Part shown: in pieces, positions 1-8,256 of the stretch | Numbering within the stretch: position 1 is the stretch's first letter | How the letters are laid out: every line of letters begins with the position of its first letter | The notes under the pieces: generated by a model | What the model was told of the DNA's origin: nothing | Database searches by the model: none | Seen by the model: the letters and a program-made list of their open reading frames with translations, nothing else | Source of the DNA: Campylobacter showae | GTDB taxonomy: Bacteria > Campylobacterota > Campylobacteria > Campylobacterales > Campylobacteraceae | Length of the DNA stretch: 64,000 nucleotides | Direction of reading: 5' to 3' | Assembly (NCBI RefSeq): GCF_004803815.1 | Contig: NZ_CP012544.1 | Location: 868,001-932,000 of the forward strand | Position numbers and translations under genes: made by a program

Positions 1-1113
1 TGCAAAAATAAAAATCTAAAATGGCTGCGAGATTTTCTAGCACCCTACACTAAGCGCGCGTATATCGTGGGCGGCTGCGTTCGCGACGCGATGCTTGGTA
101 AAAAAATCTCTGACTTTGACGTTGAAATTTACGGTATCGAGCCTGCTAAATTTGACGCGCTGATGGCACAAATCGGCGCTTGCGGCGTGGGCAAAAACTA
201 CTTCGTTTATAAATTTAAAAATTTCGACCTTTCTTTGCCGCGAACCGAAAATAAAACCGGCGAGGGACACAAGGCCTTTGAGGTGGCCTACTCAGATGAC
301 GAGCGTGCGGCGTCTTTGCGCCGAGACTTTACCGTAAATGCGATGATGATAAATATCTTTGACGGCTCGTTTTTAGACTTTTACGGCGGAGAGAGAGACC
401 TAAAGCGCGGTATCTTGCGCCATATCGACGATGAAAAATTCGCCGAAGATAGCCTGCGCATACTGCGAGCAGTGCAGTTTAGCGCGCGGCTAAATTTTCG
501 TATCGCGCGGGAGAGTTTGGGGCTGATGAAACGCCTAAGTATCAGCGATCTTAGCCGAGAGCGCATAAACGGCGAGCTAATGAAGCTTTTTGGCGCCAAA
601 TTTCAAGAGGTTGGCTTTTTGTATCTTTATAAACTAGGTCTTCTTGGTAAAATTTTCGGGCTAAATTTGAGCCGAGCCGAGGCGGAAAAATTTGCCGCAA
701 AACTAAAAAGCGCGGTCAAATTTCTACCCAAACAAAACGGCAAAAAAGACGAGCGCGAGTTTTTATATCTTTTAAACGGCTTTTTTGGCATTAAAAATTT
801 TTACGACTTAGGGCTTCCTAAAAGCTTTGAAGCTTGCGTTAAAGAACCGTTTTTTGCGTGTCGTCCGAGCGATAAAGATTTGCTAAAAATCGCCCTTGAT
901 AAACTGCTAAAAAGCTGGCTCGGGCTAAACTCGCCAAGCCTCATAAAAAGAGCTAAAAATTTAGGCGTTTATGAGGCTAAATTTGAACCCACTATTGACA
1001 CGGCTGAGATTTTAAAACTGGGCTTTAAAGGAGCTGCAATAGGCGCTGAGATAAGGCGTAGGCAGGATATAGCGATAGATAAATTTTTAAACGAAAAGTC
1101 AAGCTGTGCCTAA
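1..1113 (+). CDS. cca: CCA-adding enzyme / poly(A) polymerase family tRNA nucleotidyltransferase (5' partial)
   Basis: Adds or repairs the 3' CCA end of tRNAs in the cytoplasm. The frame is open to the first base with no ATG, GTG or TTG before the nucleotidyltransferase motif, so the real start lies upstream of the window. A GTG at base 67 is the first possible start inside, but it would cut the conserved YIVGGCVRD motif that binds the nucleotide. The metal-binding DFDVE follows at once, then RRDFTVNAM and the head-domain segment DSLRILRAVQFSARL, all family hallmarks. The C-terminal part is helical and poorly conserved, as usual in epsilonproteobacteria. Class-II tRNA nucleotidyltransferase is certain; whether it adds CCA alone or only part cannot be told from sequence. 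Confidence 0.9.
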   Translation, partial: CKNKNLKWLRDFLAPYTKRAYIVGGCVRDAMLGKKISDFDVEIYGIEPAKFDALMAQIGACGVGKNYFVYKFKNFDLSLPRTENKTGEGHKAFEVAYSDDERAASLRRDFTVNAMMINIFDGSFLDFYGGERDLKRGILRHIDDEKFAEDSLRILRAVQFSARLNFRIARESLGLMKRLSISDLSRERINGELMKLFGAKFQEVGFLYLYKLGLLGKIFGLNLSRAEAEKFAAKLKSAVKFLPKQNGKKDEREFLYLLNGFFGIKNFYDLGLPKSFEACVKEPFFACRPSDKDLLKIALDKLLKSWLGLNSPSLIKRAKNLGVYEAKFEPTIDTAEILKLGFKGAAIGAEIRRRQDIAIDKFLNEKSSCA

Positions 1114-1174
1114 AAATTAACCTAGTTAAAAGCGCAAATTGGCTAAAATCAAGCCCTATTTTAAAGAGGCGAAA

Positions 1175-1309
1175 GTGGAAAAAACTTCAAATATAAATTT
1201 TCAAAATAAAGATATTCTTTTTAATATAAGTTTTGCAAAAAGCCTAAATTTGAACAGCTCTGCAAATGCTTGCGCAGCTGTTAAAACGCAGGCTAAGGCG
1301 GCTTTTTAA
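1175..1309 (+). CDS. Possible 44-residue leader ORF upstream of trmL
   Basis: A GTG-started frame of 44 codons lies 9 nt after an AGAGG-like ribosome site, and its TAA is directly followed by the trmL ATG at 1310, an arrangement that would allow translational coupling. The product is low in complexity (Asn, Lys, Ala, Ser) with no recognisable domain, signal peptide or membrane segment. It may only be a fortuitous open frame. Conservation of the peptide in related genomes would decide. Confidence 0.25.
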   Translation: MEKTSNINFQNKDILFNISFAKSLNLNSSANACAAVKTQAKAAF

Positions 1310-1789
1310 ATGTTTAATATCGTCCTTGTTCATCCTCAAATCCCCCAAAATACGGGCTCGATCGGCCGCATGTGCGTAAATGCAAACCTTAAGCTGCATA
1401 TAATCAAACCGACCGTTTTTGATATCAGCGAAAAGGCCGTTAGGCGCGCGGGGCTTGATTATTGGGCGCGGCTAAATCCCGTGATTTGGGAGAGTTTGGA
1501 TGAGTTTTTGCACGCAAACGCCCAGTTCGAGGATAGATTTTTTTACGCGACGACGAAGGCGCATAAATTTTACTTTGAAGCGGAGTTTAAAAAGGGCGAC
1601 TTTTTGTTTTTCGGCGGCGAAAGTACGGGCCTGCCTATGGAGCTGATGGAGCGAAATTTCGCAAATGCGATCAAAATCCCGATGGGCGAGCATGGTAGAA
1701 GCTTAAATTTAGCCACGAGCGCGGGCATCATCGCGTATGAGGCTATCAGGCAAAATTTCGCCCAGTCAGGACTTGGAAGCGCGCTATGA
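1310..1789 (+). CDS. trmL: tRNA (cytidine/uridine-2'-O-)-methyltransferase, TrmL type
   Basis: SPOUT-fold methyltransferase predicted to 2'-O-methylate the wobble nucleotide 34 of leucine tRNAs using S-adenosylmethionine. It is 159 residues, the normal compact TrmL size without an extra RNA-binding domain. Signatures: N-terminal IVLVHPQIPQNTGSIGR (motif 1), FFGGESTGLP (motif 2) and IPMGEHGRSLNLATSAGII (motif 3), which form the knotted SAM site. The stop codon overlaps the next gene's ATG at 1786 (ATGA), so the two are probably co-transcribed. A tRNA-Leu gene, a likely substrate type, lies 15 kb downstream. Confidence 0.9.
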   Translation: MFNIVLVHPQIPQNTGSIGRMCVNANLKLHIIKPTVFDISEKAVRRAGLDYWARLNPVIWESLDEFLHANAQFEDRFFYATTKAHKFYFEAEFKKGDFLFFGGESTGLPMELMERNFANAIKIPMGEHGRSLNLATSAGIIAYEAIRQNFAQSGLGSAL

Positions 1790-3123
1790 AATTTACGGTA
1801 AATAGGCTCTTTGCGCTCTTTTTTGCGGCTCTATTTTTCGCCGTTTTTGCGGCGGGCGCCGAGTTAAAGATCGCTACTTTTAACGCGCAAAATTTATTTG
1901 ACGCCAAAAACGACGGCAGCGAGTATAATGATTTTGTCGTCGGCAAATCGGAGTGGAACGAGAAAAAAGCGAGCGCCAAATTTAAAGCCGTAAGCGCAAA
2001 GATAAAAGAGCTAAACGCCGATATCATCGCGCTTCAAGAGATCGAAAACGAAATGATTTTAAAAGAGCTGATGAAGGATGCGGGTTATAAATATTTTGCC
2101 TTTTCAAAGGATAAAAACGGCCCCGTAGGCCTAGCCGTGCTGTCTCGCATAAAGCCTGAAAAAACGCAGATCTTTAGCGTACCAAACGTTAAAACAAGAG
2201 ACATTTTAAAGCTTGATTTTGAAGTGGATGGGCAAAAATTTAGCCTTTTAAATTTGCATTTTCCCGCTAGAAAAAACCCTCTAAAGCAGCGAAAAACCGC
2301 CTTTATCACGCTAAAATCGACTCTTATAGATGCCGAAAAGGTTGTAGTTTTAGGCGATTTTAATACGCCTTACGGAGATAAAGAGCTGCTTGGCGATCTT
2401 GCGACTAGTAAAAATTTAGCCAATCTTTGGGTGTTTTTGCCAAAGCACGAGCGCTACTCGCACACGAGCCTAAACGCGCTCGATCACGTCCTGCTCTCAA
2501 AAGACGCGCTTAGCCAAAATTACGTTTTAAACAGCTTTAAGATTGAGCGAGACGGAGCGCAAATTTCGGATCATTTCGCGCTGGTTTTTAGGCTAAATTT
2601 TGATAAAAACGCTAAAAATACGCTGCAACATATAGCCGAGGCGCGGGTCGGCGAGCTATCAAAAAAGCCAAATTTACCCGTTTTGCTAAAACGCGCTACG
2701 GTCGTTCAAAAAGATAAAAAGGGTTTTACGCTGGCGCAAGATAAGCGCGGCATTTACGTTTATGAGCCAAAAAACGACGCAAAGCCCGGCCAGATCATCG
2801 ACGTAGTGGTAAACCGCCTAGACGAGTTTAAGGGAAATCTTGAGATCAGCTCGCATTATGCGGTAAAAATTTATGACGAAACGCAAGATCCGCGTGAGCA
2901 AATGCTGGAAGCTAAAAGCCTAAAACAAGCGCGCCCGGGCGACGTGTTTAGCCGTATCGGTGGCGAAGTGCGAAACGGCAGACTCTACACGCCTTACGGA
3001 GATATCAAAATTTACGGCGCTAAGGGCAAACCGCGCAACGAAAAAGAGGCGATTTTCGCCTCCGTTCGCGTCGTGAGTCACAAAAACGAACCCCAAATTT
3101 GGATAGAAAATGAAGATAATTGA
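1786..3123 (+). CDS. Secreted endonuclease/exonuclease/phosphatase-family nuclease
   Basis: Probable exported metal-dependent nuclease of 445 residues. An N-terminal signal peptide (residues 1-24, hydrophobic LFALFFAALFFAVFAAGA) precedes an EEP fold: IATFNAQNLFD with the catalytic Asn, LQEIEN with the metal-binding Glu, VLGDFNTP, and a final SDHFALVF with the catalytic Asp-His pair. Residues about 285-445 form a second part resembling the OB-fold region of ExeM/NucH-type extracellular nucleases. It overlaps trmL by 4 bp and the following small ORF by 14 bp. A role in nutrient or DNA turnover outside the cytoplasm is inferred. Confidence 0.75.
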   Translation: MKFTVNRLFALFFAALFFAVFAAGAELKIATFNAQNLFDAKNDGSEYNDFVVGKSEWNEKKASAKFKAVSAKIKELNADIIALQEIENEMILKELMKDAGYKYFAFSKDKNGPVGLAVLSRIKPEKTQIFSVPNVKTRDILKLDFEVDGQKFSLLNLHFPARKNPLKQRKTAFITLKSTLIDAEKVVVLGDFNTPYGDKELLGDLATSKNLANLWVFLPKHERYSHTSLNALDHVLLSKDALSQNYVLNSFKIERDGAQISDHFALVFRLNFDKNAKNTLQHIAEARVGELSKKPNLPVLLKRATVVQKDKKGFTLAQDKRGIYVYEPKNDAKPGQIIDVVVNRLDEFKGNLEISSHYAVKIYDETQDPREQMLEAKSLKQARPGDVFSRIGGEVRNGRLYTPYGDIKIYGAKGKPRNEKEAIFASVRVVSHKNEPQIWIENEDN

Positions 3124-3238
3124 CGCGGTGATGCTGGGTGCATTCGTGCTTTTTATGATATTTTTGATGCGCGGATTCGTCACGCAGACGCTTGAGAGAA
3201 GCAAAAGAAGACAAAATTTAAAAAAGGATAAAAAATGA
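3110..3238 (+). CDS. 42-residue single-span membrane protein
   Basis: A small ATG frame wedged between the nuclease and glyS. It overlaps the nuclease end by 14 bp and its TGA overlaps the glyS ATG (ATGA), so all three genes look co-translated. The peptide has one hydrophobic span (residues about 6-20, with Val, Met, Leu, Phe) and a very basic tail (RSKRRQNLKKDKK), giving a predicted N-out/C-in topology. No named family is recognised. The double overlap is the main reason to believe it is a real gene. Confidence 0.6.
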   Translation: MKIIDAVMLGAFVLFMIFLMRGFVTQTLERSKRRQNLKKDKK

Positions 3239-5268
3239 GCGAAACAAAAGAACTGATCGTGGAAATCGGCGTCGAGGAGCTGCCGGCGATCCCGTTTTTA
3301 AAAGAGTGCGGCAACGTCGCGGCGAAATGGCGCGAGACGCTAGCGCAAAACGGCCTGGATAGTGAGTGCGAGTTTTACTACACGCCGCGCAGGATCGCGT
3401 TTTACCACCCGAAATTTGCGGTACGTCAGGAGGACGGATATAGCGAGTTTATCGGTGCGCCAAGGCAAGTCGCGCAAAAAGACGGCGCATGGACGCCGGC
3501 CGCGCTAAGCTTTGCTAAAAAATGCGGTATCGCAGAGTCCGAGCTAAAATTTGAAACCGTCGGCGGCAAAGAGGTGCTCTACTACAAAAAGCCCGTCGCG
3601 GGTAAGCCAAGCGCGGAGCTTCTGGGAGATATGATAGAGAAGTTTTTGCTCGGCTTAAATTTTGGCAAATCTATGCGCTGGGGCGAGGGTAAATTTGAGT
3701 TTATCCGCCCGGTACGCTCGTTTTTGTGCTTGCTTGGAGACGAGGTCGTTAAATTTAACAAATTTGACGTGGAAAGCGGCGACAGTATTTTCATGCACAG
3801 AAGCGTAAGCTACGATAAATTTACCGTCAAAAATGCGAAAGATTATTTCGCTGCGATGCCTAAAATCGGCGTAATCCTCGATCAAAATGCGCGCCGAGAG
3901 AAAATTTTGAGCGAATTTAAACAAATCGAAGCCAAAAACGGCGTAACGGTCGAGGCGGACGAGGCGCTGCTAGACGAAGTCGTAGCGATCACCGAGTATC
4001 CGACCGCGCTGCTAGGCGGCTTTGAGCGGGAGTTTTTGGAGGTACCTAGCGAGGTTATCATCACCTCGATGAAGGAAAATCAGAGGTATTTCCCGGTTTT
4101 TGAGGGCGGCAAGCTCGCTAACCGCTTCGTAGTAGTTAGCAACGCCATCTCGCCCGAGCCCGCGCTCATCGTGAAAGGCAACGAAAAGGTACTGCGCGCG
4201 AGACTTAGCGACGCGATGTTTTTCTGGCGTAGCGACCTGGCGCATGAGTTTGGCCCAGAAAAGCTAAAAAATATCACCTATCTAAAAGAGCTTGGCAGCA
4301 CATACGACAAAAGCGTACGCGAGCTAGGCGTTGCAAAACGGCTGGCTAAAATCTGCGCCGATCGTCTAAAAGCGTGCGCGGGAGAGGGCTACGAGGCGCT
4401 GCTGGAGCGCGCCGTGATGCTGAGCAAGGCCGATCTAACCACGCAGATGGTGTATGAATTTACCGAGCTTCAAGGCGTGATGGGTGGCTACTACGCGGCG
4501 GCTAAGGGCGAAAACGAAAACGTCGTAACCGCGATCAAGGAGCAGTACTTGCCGAGCGGTGAGGCTAGCGCGCTACCTAGCACTATATTTAGCTCCGTCG
4601 TCGCGCTCGCGATCAAGCTCGAGACGTTAATCGGGCTCTTTAGCGCGGGTAAGATCCCAAGCGGCAACAAGGACCCGTATGCGCTGCGCCGCGCGGCTAA
4701 CGGCGTTATAAAGATAATCCAAAACGAAAATCTAAACCTTGATATCGCGGCGTTTTTGCGCGAGACGGCGGAGGGCTACGCCAAATTTGACGTCGAGGCG
4801 CTGATAGGATTTATATTTGATAGGCTTTATACATTTTTTGACGTGAACCCGTCCGTCGTAAAGGCTTGCCTGGCTAGCAAAAAGGGCGACGTACTCGCGC
4901 AGTGCGAGGCGATCGACGCTCTAGGCGCTATCTGCGCGGCAGATGACTTTAGGCAAAATTTCAGCACCTTTAAGCGCCTGGCAAATATCATAAAGGATGA
5001 AAATTTCGGCTCGGTTGATGAAGCGAAATTTGAAAATGAGAGCGAGAAAAAGCTAAATGATGCGTTTAAGGCCGCGGTAAAAGCCGGCGGCTCATATAGC
5101 GAACGCCTAAAAAATCTTTTCGGTCTAAAAGTCGCGATAGACGAGTTTTTCGACAACGTAATGATAAACGCCGAGGACGAGCTCGTGCGTAAAAACCGCC
5201 TTGCGCTCGTTGGGCAAATTTACACGGAATTTCTTAAGATCGCCGATATAAAAGAGATAAGCTTATAA
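3235..5268 (+). CDS. glyS: Glycyl-tRNA synthetase beta subunit
   Basis: Beta chain of the alpha2-beta2 bacterial glycyl-tRNA synthetase, which charges tRNA-Gly. It is 677 residues, close to family size. The N-terminus ELIVEIGVEELPA is the family signature; later blocks include GKSMRWGEG, FIRPVRSFLCLL and the HD-like and anticodon-binding C-terminal region ending VGQIYTEF. The AAAAAGGAT ribosome site lies inside the preceding small ORF and the ATG overlaps its stop. The catalytic alpha subunit (glyQ) is not in this window, which is common where the subunits are unlinked. Confidence 0.95.
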   Translation: MSETKELIVEIGVEELPAIPFLKECGNVAAKWRETLAQNGLDSECEFYYTPRRIAFYHPKFAVRQEDGYSEFIGAPRQVAQKDGAWTPAALSFAKKCGIAESELKFETVGGKEVLYYKKPVAGKPSAELLGDMIEKFLLGLNFGKSMRWGEGKFEFIRPVRSFLCLLGDEVVKFNKFDVESGDSIFMHRSVSYDKFTVKNAKDYFAAMPKIGVILDQNARREKILSEFKQIEAKNGVTVEADEALLDEVVAITEYPTALLGGFEREFLEVPSEVIITSMKENQRYFPVFEGGKLANRFVVVSNAISPEPALIVKGNEKVLRARLSDAMFFWRSDLAHEFGPEKLKNITYLKELGSTYDKSVRELGVAKRLAKICADRLKACAGEGYEALLERAVMLSKADLTTQMVYEFTELQGVMGGYYAAAKGENENVVTAIKEQYLPSGEASALPSTIFSSVVALAIKLETLIGLFSAGKIPSGNKDPYALRRAANGVIKIIQNENLNLDIAAFLRETAEGYAKFDVEALIGFIFDRLYTFFDVNPSVVKACLASKKGDVLAQCEAIDALGAICAADDFRQNFSTFKRLANIIKDENFGSVDEAKFENESEKKLNDAFKAAVKAGGSYSERLKNLFGLKVAIDEFFDNVMINAEDELVRKNRLALVGQIYTEFLKIADIKEISL

Positions 5269-5272
5269 ACGC

Positions 5273-5295
5273 TAGAAGCGGTGATGCCGCTTCTA
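5273..5295 (+). terminator. Hairpin after glyS
   Basis: A perfect 9-bp stem (TAGAAGCGG / CCGCTTCTA) with a 5-nt loop starts 4 bp after the glyS stop. It lacks a good T tract (AATTT follows), so termination may be weak or factor-assisted. Confidence 0.5.
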
Positions 5296-5323
5296 AATTT
5301 GGCTTGGGGTATAACGTTTAGGT

Positions 5324-5659
5324 ATGATTTGCGCAGGCGTAGCATTTGCTATGTTTGGCAATCCTGAAAAGATCAACCTCGACCTAACCCAAGGCGCCGT
5401 GCTGTTGTGGCTTGGCATAGGAGCTAGCGGTCTAGGATACTTTTTGTGGAACAAAGGCGCATGCGAGGTAGATAGCGGCACTCTAGCCATCATGAATAAC
5501 ACTCTCATACCTGCAGCCATCATCGTAAATTTAGTATTTTGGCATAAAGACGCGGACATACTAAGACTATGCCTTGGCGGTGCGGTAATTTATATCTCGC
5601 TACTCATTCACAATAAAATCATCGCACACTACGAGCGAGTAAGCATAGCGGCAAAATAA
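5324..5659 (+). pseudogene. C-terminal remnant of an EamA/DMT-superfamily transporter
   Basis: Encodes 111 residues matching only the second EamA repeat of a drug/metabolite transporter (normally about 290 residues and 10 membrane spans). The segment GAVLLWLGIGASGLGYFLWNKG, then SGTLAIMNNTLIPAAI and the last hydrophobic span, is typical of that half. In another frame just upstream (5296-5322) the bases encode LAWGITF, resembling the first span of the same family, so a large internal deletion is likely. It sits between glyS and the tRNA-Leu insertion site. Function as a transporter is doubtful, although a 4-span half-size DMT protein cannot be excluded. Confidence 0.6.
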
Positions 5660-5845
5660 CCTAAATTTGAAGCCAAATTAGGCTAAATTTAAAACTAGCG
5701 CGACGTTTAGGCTTGCTGTCGTAGCGGTTGCTTAGTGGTTTGATTTGCAACCGTAAATCCATATTCTTTAATTTAAAAAATAGAATTTAACGAGTTTGGA
5801 GATTATTATGAAATGGCTTGAGGCTTGCAAAAGAGTTTTAAGGCT

Positions 5846-6013
5846 CTAAAAAACTCTAGCCTCAAATTTTCCCTCTTTTCTGAAATATTTAAAATACACG
5901 TAAATACAAAATGGCGGGATAGAAATATACCAAAAAGCGCAAATAGCAAGAAAAAGAAGCCCGAAAAACATAAAAGCAAAATAAAATACGACGCCGATAA
6001 ATAGATCGTTCAT
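5846..6013 (-). CDS. 55-residue membrane protein of unknown function
   Basis: ATG at 6013 is preceded on the minus strand by GGAG eight bases away. The peptide is strongly hydrophobic over residues 4-42, probably two closely spaced spans (rich in Phe, Leu, Tyr, Ile), and ends in a charged tail KYFRKEGKFEARVF. No known family is recognised. It is isolated between the EamA remnant and the integrated element. Composition and ribosome site favour a real gene, but no neighbour suggests a role. Confidence 0.5.
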   Translation of the reverse strand: MNDLFIGVVFYFAFMFFGLLFLAICAFWYISIPPFCIYVYFKYFRKEGKFEARVF

Positions 6014-6514
6014 TCTAGCGTCTCCGTTGTATAAATTTGCATCTCAATTTTAATAATATAAAGATAAAAAAGGCTGAAAAATGATTAAAAACTGCACTAT
6101 ACGCGTAGGCCGACGCGCCGACGTGTGCTTTAGATGGGTCGAGGGGACGAAATCCCTCGTCGCAAGGGCGGGCTTCACTCGTCCGCGAAGTTAAAAGGAG
6201 CGTAGCGGGATGACAAAATCAGCAGGGCGTTTTTCGCGTAGCGAAAAGATTTCTAAAGGAGCGTAGCGGGATGGCAGAAAATGCAACTATAACCTTTGGA
6301 ATAAACCTAAAGTTATGTAAACAATTTTGACGGTAATAGAACATACCTAAAATGGTTTTACGGTAGTTAAAACAAAATAGCATATGTGTTATGCTTTACT
6401 AAAAGCACAAAAATTACACTTTACCAGCTGGTAGTTGGTTTGGAATATTCTATTTTACTTTTTAAACATTATATATGTCGAGAATAGTGTATTTTTGGAT
6501 ATTTGTAAGTTTAT
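6014..6514. other. Gene-free stretch left of the integrated element
   Basis: No convincing gene. It contains the 19-bp direct repeats listed separately and an imperfect inverted repeat around 6139-6160 (CGAGGGG / CCCTCG). AT content rises toward the element. Confidence 0.5.
6194..6273 (+). repeat. Pair of 19-bp direct repeats
   Basis: AAAGGAGCGTAGCGGGATG occurs at 6194-6212 and again, identical, at 6255-6273, 61 bp apart. Each copy resembles a ribosome site with a start codon, but only very short frames follow. It may be part of a dispersed intergenic repeat family. Confidence 0.6.
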
Positions 6515-6575
6515 ATGGTGCCCGAGGTCGGACTCGAACCGACACAAGGTTGCCCTTACCAGATTTTGAGTCTGG
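6515..6575 (-). repeat. attL: displaced 3' fragment of tRNA-Leu
   Basis: Sixty-one bases identical to 16685-16745, covering the anticodon arm, variable loop, T arm, acceptor strand and CCA of tRNA-Leu. After base 6575 similarity ends, so this is not a functional tRNA. It marks the left junction of the element. Confidence 0.9.
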
Positions 6576-6689
6576 GTATTTACTAAACTATAGATTATTA
6601 TAACTTTCTATAAATACCCTATTTTACGCTATTTTAGTATATTTATAATTTCCTTATAAGCGACAATTTTATACAATTTGCTATAAAAA

Positions 6690-6713
6690 TGTGTACCCTA
6701 ATGTGTACCCTAA
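6690..6713. promoter_or_regulatory. Tandem TGTGTACCCTAA repeats, probable integrase arm sites (left)
   Basis: Two adjacent identical 12-mers at 6690-6701 and 6702-6713, about 115 bp inside attL and 35 bp before the integrase start. The core TGTGTACCCT recurs in the same orientation near the right end (16616-16625). The layout is that of arm-type binding sites for a tyrosine recombinase; the role is inferred. Confidence 0.55.
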
Positions 6714-6747
6714 CAAAAATTTGAGCATATAGATATAGGATTTTGCT

Positions 6748-7923
6748 GTGGCAGATAAGTTGATTAAAGTCAATCTTGATAATGCGGATTGTAAAAACAT
6801 ATATTTTGTAAATAATGACGATTTGTTCGCTGGAAAAGAGATCGTAAAAGCTCCAACTTACATTAGTAGAGACTATAAACTGATATTAAGAATTACTATT
6901 ATAAATATTAGCGGCATGAGAACTCAAACCAAGAAAACATATTCCTTTAATAAAAAAATCACTTTCTTGCAAGCAATTAAGGAGGTGGCGTCAAAAAGAG
7001 AAGGGCTTTTGAGCAAGCTCAAAGAGGGTAAGCATAAAGAGATAAAAATAAAAATACCGACATTAAGTCAGGCGTGGGACAGATATATGGATATGAAGAA
7101 AAATCAACTATCCTCAAATACGCTTGCTTCCTATAATCTATTTACAAATAAATGGATACTGTCTGATTCTAAGCTAGCCAAAACGCCTATAACCCACATT
7201 ACCACCGAAATGCTGCAAAGCATAGTAAATAAAATGCTAGATTTAGGTATGAGCCCTAGAACCTCAAAATCTGTTAAAGAAGCTCTTAGGTCTATGTTTA
7301 ACCTGTATGTTTTGGAGGGCATGGTTAAAACTAACCCAGCTAGCTTGATTCAAATACCTAAATTTGACAACCAGGTAAATATTGAGCTAGATGACGAAAA
7401 AATAAGGGAACTATACGATGCGCTATATGGTTATCCGGTAGAACCGTTTAGAAGTATATTTGTGTGGCTTTCGCATGGCAGAAGACTAAATGAGGTTTTG
7501 AGTTTAGAATGGAGAGACATAAATATACCAAATGGCATATATAATATTAGATACGAAAATAATAAAGTTAGAAAGCCTATGACCTATAAATTAAGCAATG
7601 AGCTTTTATAAACCCTTAAAAATATAGATAGGCAAGAAAGTGGCTATATATTTCACGCCATAACAGATAAGAGTAAAAAAATAGATAAAAATACGATCAG
7701 ACCTCATTGGGAAAAGATATTAGCAAAGCTTGGGATAAAAATTAGAATTCACGATTTAAGGCACTTGATAGGCGGAGTTTTGGTTTCGGAGGGTAAAACG
7801 TTAGAGCAGATAGCTTCTATACTAGGCCATACTTCTACAAATGTTACAAAAAGATATTCAAAGGCCAGAAGAGAAGTGGCTGCCGAAAGCCTAGATGATT
7901 TTTTTAAAAGAGTAAAAAAATAA
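6748..7923 (+). pseudogene. int: Tyrosine-recombinase integrase interrupted by an in-frame TAA
   Basis: Integrase of the element, normally cutting and joining at tRNA-Leu. From GTG 6748 the frame gives 287 residues: an N-terminal arm-binding part, a core-binding SAM-like domain (PTLSQAWDRYMDMKK onward) and the first catalytic Arg in WLSHGRRLNEVL. A TAA at 7609-7611 stops it. The same frame then continues for 104 codons to 7923 and holds the rest of the catalytic set: HDLRH, the GH of ILGHTS and the nucleophile Tyr in TKRYSK. Rejoined length (391 codons) is normal for the family. The break is one nonsense codon without a frameshift, so recent inactivation, reversion or sequencing error are all possible. 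Confidence 0.85.
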
Positions 7924-7947
7924 AATCTATTGCCACTGATAAAATAT

Positions 7948-8247
7948 TTACGCGCTAATAACGCTTATCGGTTTTATGGCTTCCAGCTCGGCTTTTTGCC
8001 TATTTTTGCTTTCTCTTAGCTCTATATCGCTTTGTAAATTAATAAAAAATCCGTCGGACATCGAGAAGTATCTTGAGAGCCTCAAGGCCGTATCTATAGA
8101 TACTCTGCGTCTTCCATGTAAAATATCTTGTATGCGAGAAACCGGCAAATCTATATCTTTGGCTAGTCTATATGCCGATAGGCCGTAAGGTTCCATAAAT
8201 TCGCTAGCTAAAATTTCTCCTATCGTAGGAAGAGGTATTCTATCCAT
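7948..8247 (-). CDS. higA: HigA-type antitoxin (XRE family)
   Basis: Predicted antitoxin of a type II pair: it should bind and neutralise the upstream-encoded HigB-like toxin and repress their shared promoter. It is 99 residues. The opening PLPTIGEILASEFMEPYGLS and the helix-turn-helix AYRLAKDIDLPVSRIQDILHGRRRVS, then IDTALRLSRYFSMSDGFFINLQ, are the HigA/VapI pattern. It starts 9 bp after the toxin stop on the same strand, giving the toxin-first order usual for higBA. Both genes look intact, unlike the integrase beside them. Confidence 0.88.
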   Translation of the reverse strand: MDRIPLPTIGEILASEFMEPYGLSAYRLAKDIDLPVSRIQDILHGRRRVSIDTALRLSRYFSMSDGFFINLQSDIELRESKNRQKAELEAIKPISVISA

Positions 8248-8256
8248 AACTACTCC

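Noticed and set aside
6515-6575. A second tRNA-Leu gene
   Set aside because: Only the 3' part is present; the 5' acceptor strand and D arm are missing, so it is the attL fragment.
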